A DNA stretch of 64,000 nucleotides from Adineta steineri (taxonomy: Eukaryota; Rotifera; Eurotatoria; Adinetida; Adinetidae), in contig CAJNOI010000001.1 of the NCBI GenBank assembly GCA_905250115.1, forward strand, positions 1,007,115-1,071,114, read 5' to 3'. The notes beneath the pieces are model-generated. The model was not told the origin of the DNA and did not search any database. It worked only from the letters and a program-made list of their open reading frames with translations. Numbering within the stretch: the first letter of the stretch is position 1; the number at the start of each line of letters is the position of its first letter. This document shows positions 58,585 through 64,000 of this stretch, piece by piece. The position numbers and the translations under genes were made by a program.

Positions 58585-59204
58585 AGGGTGGCAATTTTTT
58601 GATCACCAAAAAAAGGTACAAGTGATCGCCAAATGATTTTGGTGCGTAATGATGATCAAAAAACTATACAAATGATGACCTAATTCTTTAAGTGCGTAAT
58701 GATCACCAAAACAATATGCAAATGATTGCCAAATTTTTTAAGTGCAAAATGATGACCAAAATAATATGCAAATGATCGCCAAACTCTTTAAGTGTGAAAT
58801 GATTATCAAATTCTTTAAGTGCAAAATGATTACCAAAAAAAAGTACATTTAATCAACAAATTTGTCCTTAATAAATAGATGAAACATGAATAACAATCGC
58901 ACACACGAAAGATAATACGACACACAAAATAGATACAGAAAAAATAATGTTGATAACAAATCATGGTAACCATGCTGTGCAAACATTTTTTGGACCGCTT
59001 GGAGCTTTAAAAGTATTTTTAGTTAATTGGACCATTCAGATCGAAATGGATTATCCTTTTCTTATGTAATCTTGTTACATTGATTAATCAACCATTACGA
59101 CAACTATATGATCTATCATACATGTATTATCCAGTACTCATAAAATGAACTCGCTATCGCTCACTACGTGCTAATTAGTTTGGTGATCACAAGTACATTT
59201 TCCC
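58585..59204. mobile_element. hAT-like non-autonomous insertion, 620 bp
   Basis: The homologous flank of copy 2 (near 61190-61205) runs straight through, while in copy 1 it is split by this segment. Flanking words AAAGTTTA (58577-58584) and AAACTTTA (59205-59212) agree in 7 of 8 bases, as expected for an 8-bp target duplication. The left end AGGGTGGCAA is hAT-like, and GATCACCAAA appears near the left end and inverted near the right end (GGTGATCAC). There is no transposase frame. The superfamily is inference. Confidence 0.6.
58608..58850. repeat. Degenerate tandem array inside the insertion
   Basis: Roughly five copies of a unit of about 40-55 bp built from AAGTGCGTAATGATCACCAA and ATATGCAAATGATCGCCAAA variants. 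Confidence 0.8.
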
Positions 59205-59863
59205 AAACTTTAATGTATAAAGATTAAATGAAAGTTGATACTTCGATTTTGCTACAAGCATAAATTTATTTTTTCGAATTCATCAAATAGATTTTTCATC
59301 AGTATAGTAGTTCATTGGAATAAGATATAAATAAAAGAAATAAATGTACAATAATGTAATGAAAATCTTAATTTAGTGGAAATTTTCGATTGTTATCGAT
59401 CATTATTATTTTCATAAAATATTTCATGTTCTCTTTTTTCATGTACCTGTATTAGAACAAGAGATAAGTAGCTTTGAAATTTTTTAATCAATTTCACTTC
59501 ATATTTTATGATAATGATAAGATATCATATACTGGAACAATATGTCTGTGGATAATTTATTAGCGGCTATAATCTGACCGCTTTAAAAAATTAATTCATA
59601 AAATCGATTTTCATTAAAATAGTTCTGGTTTTTTTCATTATTCCACAGAGTTAATCAGTATAAAATGTTTATTAAACCCGACAAAAAGCATGTTCTAAAT
59701 ACTTTCAATATCATATTGAGTTAGGTCTTATATGTATGCTAATAAATATTTAACCATGAAATTTTTTATTTCAATAAAGAATGAAGGGTTTTTTATCAAT
59801 ATTTTAAGATAATCATAAGATAGCAAATAAAAACTTGCAAATATTAAGAGAAGTAATAACTTT

Positions 59864-61078
59864 CTATACACCACGAGGAAAAATGGACAAATGATCAAGT
59901 ATAACTGGAGCATGGACAAATGCTTTACTCGTTGTTGTATTAGCAGCATATCTTCCAATAAGCATGCCGGCAGCATTGTCTAAAGCTAATCCAGTAGATT
60001 TATCAACTGATAAACAATTCGTATAAGCAGCCACAATTAAATCACGACCAGGAGTCATCCAAAAGACTGTATCCTGTCCGAAAATATCTCCACTATGTAC
60101 TAGAGCTTGACCAGGCGTTGCCCATGTACGATTGTAAGCTGAAACTCCTAAACCATAACCTTCTACACCTATAAATGGACGTTTAAGCTTATCTGCTGTT
60201 ACATCAGTCAAATATCCAGTACTAACACCTATTACATGTGCATGTAAAAATTTAACCCAATCTTGCATTGTACAAGCAATATAACCACCAGGTCCTGTTG
60301 CAGCTTGATCATTATGTAGTAGGGTAGAACTAAGAACCGGACGTGGAATAGGTATCTGTTTATCAAGAGGTAGATCATGACCAACTGGTGTTTTAGGTGG
60401 AATAATGTCATCATAACCTATACCAATAGTAGCACTTGTCATTTGCAATGGAGCAAAGACATGTTCTTGCACTAGAGATTCCCAATCTCGACCAGTTATT
60501 TGTTCCATCATAGCAGCTGCAACAGCATAACCTTGATTAGCATAAAGAAATTCACCAGGTCGAACTTCTGGAACATCTTTTAGAACAGTTTCAGTAACCC
60601 AATAACGAATTTGACGAAAGGTACCTTTTTGTGCTGATAATGCATCCAAGTGAAGACGGTAGAAAGTAGTACTTTGTTGTACACCAGAACGATGTGCTAA
60701 GAACTGTTCTAAAGTAGCATTTCGAAAAGCACTATTAAAACTCATAAAGTTAGAAAAACATTCATGCACTTGTGTCGTCCATGATAGAATTTTTCAATCA
60801 ACTAGACGACCAGCCAGTGTAGCTGTCATCCATTTCGAGCATGAACCAAGATTAATACGATCAGTGACGAGAAGTGGTGTTGGATTACCTAGTCGTCGAT
60901 AACCTGATGCTCCTTGTGCAACAATACTTCCATTTTTGAAAGCTAAAGCAGATAGTCCAGGCATATTATAATACACACGAATAAGTTCTAAATCAGCGCT
61001 GACATCAACAATATCAGCAAGAACTCGATCGTTTTGTAATTGTTGAAAAAGAAAGATACAAATAATAATGAAAATCAT
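59864..61078 (-). pseudogene. Beta-lactamase-like copy 2, broken by a nonsense codon
   Basis: Same gene as copy 1, from MIFIIICIFLFQQLQNDRV (61078) to SIFPRGV-stop (59864). It retains SCSK (SxxK) and FLYANQGYAVAAAMM, and encodes the segment that is a gap in copy 1 (PVLSSTLLHNDQAATGPGGY). In this region a stop codon at 60794-60796 interrupts RLVD-stop-KILSWTTQ; copy 1 has Gln (CAA) at the same place, while here it is TGA. Unless there is readthrough, an assembly error or a splice, the protein is cut after about 94 residues, before the YAN motif. The remainder is open for 301 residues with no other damage, so the lesion is young. The C-terminus is extended by about 25 residues relative to copy 1 (KAFVHAPVILDHLSIF). 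Confidence 0.8.
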
Positions 61079-61387
61079 CTATAAAAGAAATAGAACAAGG
61101 TAGAATGTTTGCGTGGAATCAGATTGTATCACAGCTATGTAACAAATCACATAGCAACTAGGATATAGGCCTATTAATCTTCAGAATTAATTGTGAAAAC
61201 TTTAATACATAAAGATTAAATGAAAATTGATATTTCAATTTTGATACAGGCATGGATTTATTTTTTCTAATTCATCAAATAGCTTTTTCATGAATATTGT
61301 ATTTCATTGAAATAAGAGTAGTATTAAACTAGCACGTTATGAAGACCCTCTTTCAAATATTTATACTATATTCATTCTGCACAAATG
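61079..61387. other. Flank of duplication unit 2
   Basis: AT-rich; 61085-61320 repeats the sequence upstream of copy 1. It also contains the 3' flank of the CK1-like gene. No coding exon. Confidence 0.6.
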
Positions 61388-62438
61388 CTATATTTTGATA
61401 TTTATAACTGATTCATCGTTATTAAGATTGAATCGCTTGACTTTATTAAGCCAATCAAATTGATAATCATACTTTTGATTATTAGCAATAATAATAGTAC
61501 GTAATTGTCGTTTAATATAATCATAATCAGGTTGTTCATCAAAAGTTAAAGATTTAACATAGATATAGACAGTCATAATTTGTGAAGGCATACCAGAACA
61601 TAATTCTTTCAATGGAATTGTTTGTTTAAGTTCAGCAATTTTTTCATATTTTTGTCGTTTTGTTTTCGCTTTTATACCTTGCCATGGTAAAGAACCTTTC
61701 AAAAAATATAATAAACTATAGACAATTGATTCTAAATCATCTCGACGAGCTTCTGCTAAACCATTATGAGTATGTAATGATGCATATCGTGCTGTACCAG
61801 CTAAATTTTTCCCTTTAACTAAATTATGATGAACATAAGACACAAGATCACGATATTCTTTTGTAAGACCAAAATCCACAAAATATAATATATGAGAATA
61901 ATGACCAATACCCATCAAAAAATCTAAAAGACAAATAAAGAAAATTATTTGCTAACATAAAACATACTATCAGGTTTAATATCACGATGTAATAATGATT
62001 GATTATGCATTTGTTTTGTTCGACTAATAGCTTGATCGATTATCATACAAGTTGTATGTAATGTAAACGATCGATTACAAAAATTAAAAAGATCTTCTAA
62101 TGATGGACCAAGTAAATCCATCACTAAAACATAATATTGTTTTTCTTGTCCATAAAAAATCATTTTTGGAAAACCAATGAAATCTTTCATTCGTTCAAAA
62201 GCCATTTTTTCAACTAGAAATTATCTCAATAGATTTTGTAGATTCCTATTCTAAGTTTCCATAACTCACCAGGTAATTGTGGTACAATTGCTTGAATCCG
62301 TTCAGTTTTAACTGCAACAGATATTTTGTCCTCTAAATCATGTGCAAGATAAATCTGTCCAAAACTTCCACCACCAATTTTTTTCTTAAGTAGAAATCTT
62401 TCTGCGATTATTTTTATTTCTGTTTGTCGACTATCATA

Positions 62439-62482
<44 letters not shown>

Positions 62483-62501
62483 TTTCATTTATCTCAATCA
62501 T
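61388..62501 (-). CDS. Casein kinase 1-family protein, divergent catalytic loop
   Basis: Three exons (about 62501-62268, 62213-61959, 61925-61388) give about 335 residues. The N-terminus is a poly-Asp run (from a TCA/ATC trinucleotide repeat on the plus strand, 62441-62480). CK1 motifs: KKKIGGGSFGQIYLAHDL (Gly loop), VAVKTER (ATP-site Lys), LVMDLLGPSLEDLF, LLHRDIKPDSM (catalytic loop), VDFGLTKEYRD (DFG), GTARYASLHTHNGLAEARRDD (the CK1-specific substitute for the APE region) and PWQGIKAKTK. The catalytic loop has Ser where the metal-binding Asn is expected (KPDNF in CK1). Asp of HRD and DFG are intact, so weak activity or a scaffold role are both possible. CK1 kinases act in Wnt signalling, circadian timing and vesicle trafficking; this divergent member's role is not known. 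The poly-Asp head is absent from canonical CK1. Confidence 0.87.
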
Positions 62502-62626
62502 TTCGTTTTAAAAATCAAATAAAAGCACAAATCTTATTTCTAAATTCTTACAATATATATTTTATTATTTAAAACACGGCGGTAAAAACATACAAAAAAA
62601 AAACTTTTTGCTAATAAACAAATAAT

Positions 62627-64000
62627 TCAAATAAGAAAATCTTTTGGAACTGATGATTTTGTCGATAAATTTTTTCGTCCTAATGCCAAACGTATTTTAA
62701 CGGCAATCTATAAATAAAGGAAATTTAAAAAAAAGAAAAAAAGAAAATATTATTCTTACGAAATTAAGTATGTATGTAATAATTGCTGCTAAAACATAAT
62801 TAAATGCAAAGTAATCAATGAAAAGAAATGTTGCCATATTCCAAATAAGTAATGAATTTTCGTGACCAGAAAACATAACATTTGAAAAATTTTTGTCTTC
62901 ATCTAAAGAAATGAAAATATGATTTTCTAATTGTACATATGTTAGTTTTTCTTACCAACTAAGAATACATTTCGACTTTCACCTTGTAAAACAGATGGAA
63001 TTGCTTGTTGAAATTCATAATTAAGAAGTTTTTCAATGAAAGTTCGATCACGAACAATATAATTATGTGATGGTAATGCATGATCAATAAATGAACATAA
63101 AAATTCATTTAAATTTTTATATGATTTCATTAAAACATCGAGAGAATTTTCAGCACTTTTCTTTATTGTACGTGTACGCATATGTTCCTAAGTCAATGAA
63201 AAAAACAAGACAAAATTTAATTTAATAAAATCTTATTTCAAATTATTTTTTACTTGATAATTTTGAAGTAATAAATCATATTGTGCACGAAATATATGAT
63301 CAATTAATATAATAAATGTTTGATCATTAGCTTTCGCTTGTAAACCACGTGTACCACTCATTTGATTTGATTCACGTTCTAAATTTATTAACATATCTTT
63401 CATATTAACATCAGTTGTACCATGTGGTGATCGACCATGAATATAATATCCATAATTTCGATCGATTAAAATAAAAACACTTATATTTGATACAGAACAT
63501 AAATCAATAAAATTAAGTAAACGATCTTCAAAAAATCGTTGATAGAATATTACATAAACCACATATTGAATAAGCGCTAGAAAATAATAAATTTACGAAA
63601 TATAAAGAAAAAGTTTAATCTTGAGGGTGGGGATGAAGATGTGAGTGTGGGTGTAGGTCGTTGCGGGTGTGGATGGGTGCGGATGTGGATGCTGAGGTGG
63701 GGTGAGGATGTGAGTGTGGGTGTGGATGCTGAGGTGAGGGTGAGAATGTGAGTGTGGGTGGGTGTAAGTGTGCGTGTAGTTAAATAAAAGTTGAACCCAC
63801 ACGTACACCCACCCACCCACACTCTCAAGTAAATATATAAGAATTCATATCCTATACCTGTTGCAAGCCACATCGAAAATGCAATTCCCACACGAAGAAT
63901 ACCATTGTAACCAGGATGATAATCAGTATCTGATGGAAAAAGACTGACACCTGGTTGTGCTGTAGCAACATTTTCTAAATTAATTACCTAAGAAAATAAA
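62627..64000 (-). CDS. TMEM67: Meckelin-like protein B, N-terminus beyond the window
   Basis: Exons on the minus strand, clearly paralogous to meckelin A at 54226-56104. Segments include NLENVATAQPGVSLFP (at the right edge), GYNGILRVGIAFSMWLATG, FIDLCSVSNISVFILIDRN, YYIHGRSPHGTTDVNMKDML, SGTRGLQAKANDQTFIILID, LNEFLCSFIDHALPSHNYIV, a final TM (VLAAIITYILNF) and the end RKNLSTKSSVPKDFLI-stop (62627). It is a ciliary membrane receptor of the transition zone by family; the missing N-terminal half should lie to the right. The intron near 63590-63855 is stretched by a G-rich minisatellite. Its 3' end is near the CK1-like start (125 bp). Confidence 0.88.
63618..63832. repeat. G-rich minisatellite with inverted C-rich end
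   Basis: On the plus strand, GTGGG/GTGTGGATG units (for example GTGAGTGTGGGTGTGGATG, twice) up to about 63780, followed by a complementary C-rich segment (CACCCACCCACCCACAC, 63805-63821). It lies in an intron of meckelin B. It includes several TGTGGG words, the telomere repeat reported for bdelloids, but not in perfect tandem. Confidence 0.85.

Larger units (their letters stand above)
58458..59863. other. Spacer between tandem beta-lactamase-like genes
   Basis: Holds the 5' flank of copy 1, a 620-bp inserted element with an internal tandem array (58585-59204), and the 3' flank of copy 2. No coding exon; the frame at 59728-59976 (-) overlaps copy 2 in another frame. Confidence 0.6.
56950..61320. 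repeat. Tandem duplication of a beta-lactamase-like gene with flanks
   Basis: Unit 1 spans about 56950-59330 and unit 2 about 59440-61320. Shared flanks include GAGATAAGTAGCTTTGAAAT (56971, 59461) on the 3' side, GGATATAGGCCTATTAATCT upstream of both genes (58541 and near 61160), and TAAAGATTAAATGAAA beyond. Unit 1 is longer because of an inserted element at 58585-59204. The two genes are highly similar at the DNA level, so the duplication is recent or gene-converted. Confidence 0.85.

Noticed and set aside
63577..63891. His/Thr/Pro-rich open frames
   Set aside because: They arise from the GTGGG/CACCC minisatellite within an intron of meckelin B.

Overview
This looks like a window of a small-genome, AT-rich metazoan, most likely a bdelloid rotifer (Rotaria/Adineta-like). 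The evidence is animal-specific genes (tetraspanin, two-pore K+ channel, TCF/LEF with C-clamp, Shark kinase, gamma-syntrophin, meckelin, SPATA1-like) split by many short GT-AG introns of about 45-80 bp, in a very AT-rich background. Mixed in are genes of bacterial flavour (aspartate racemase, WxcM/FdtA-like cupin, class C beta-lactamase-like proteins), which is typical of bdelloids. The species call is inference. Nothing in the window looks like a bacterial operon, phage or CRISPR.

Layout. 1-6.5 kb: 3' part of an NCS2-like permease gene running off the left edge (-), a VWFA protein (-), an assembly gap and a small secreted peptide (-). 6.5-11.5 kb: AT-rich gene-poor stretch with a 319-bp TA-flanked inverted-repeat element. 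11.5-23.2 kb: tetraspanin (+), a Q/N-rich coiled-coil protein (-), asparagine synthetase (-) and a TASK-like K2P channel (-). 26.1-32.5 kb: a PARG-like protein (+) and a SPATA1-like protein (+), followed by a 653-bp foldback element. 34.1-40.7 kb: TCF/LEF (-), a membrane-anchored cupin (+) converging within 19 bp on an aspartate racemase (-), and a U-box/transmembrane/ectodomain fusion (+). 44.0-53.5 kb: Shark kinase (+), TMEM163-like (-), gamma-syntrophin (+). 54.2-64 kb: two meckelin (TMEM67) paralogues on the minus strand, one lacking its N-terminal half. They flank a tandem pair of beta-lactamase-like genes (one broken by a stop codon) and a divergent casein-kinase-1-like gene.

The genes do not form one pathway; each is an independent eukaryotic transcription unit. 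The points most worth a second look are: a K2P channel whose first selectivity filter lacks the conserved threonine; the U-box-TM-ectodomain fusion; the PARG-like protein with an altered catalytic loop; the foldback element with arms over 200 bp; the tandem duplication at 57-61 kb with a hAT-like insertion; and the headless meckelin paralogue.

Gene ends and introns were assigned by eye from reading frames and GT/AG signals. Similarities are from recalled family motifs, not database searches. Two 100-base N gaps (6063-6162, 36319-36418) and one 10-base gap (57702-57711) limit some models.
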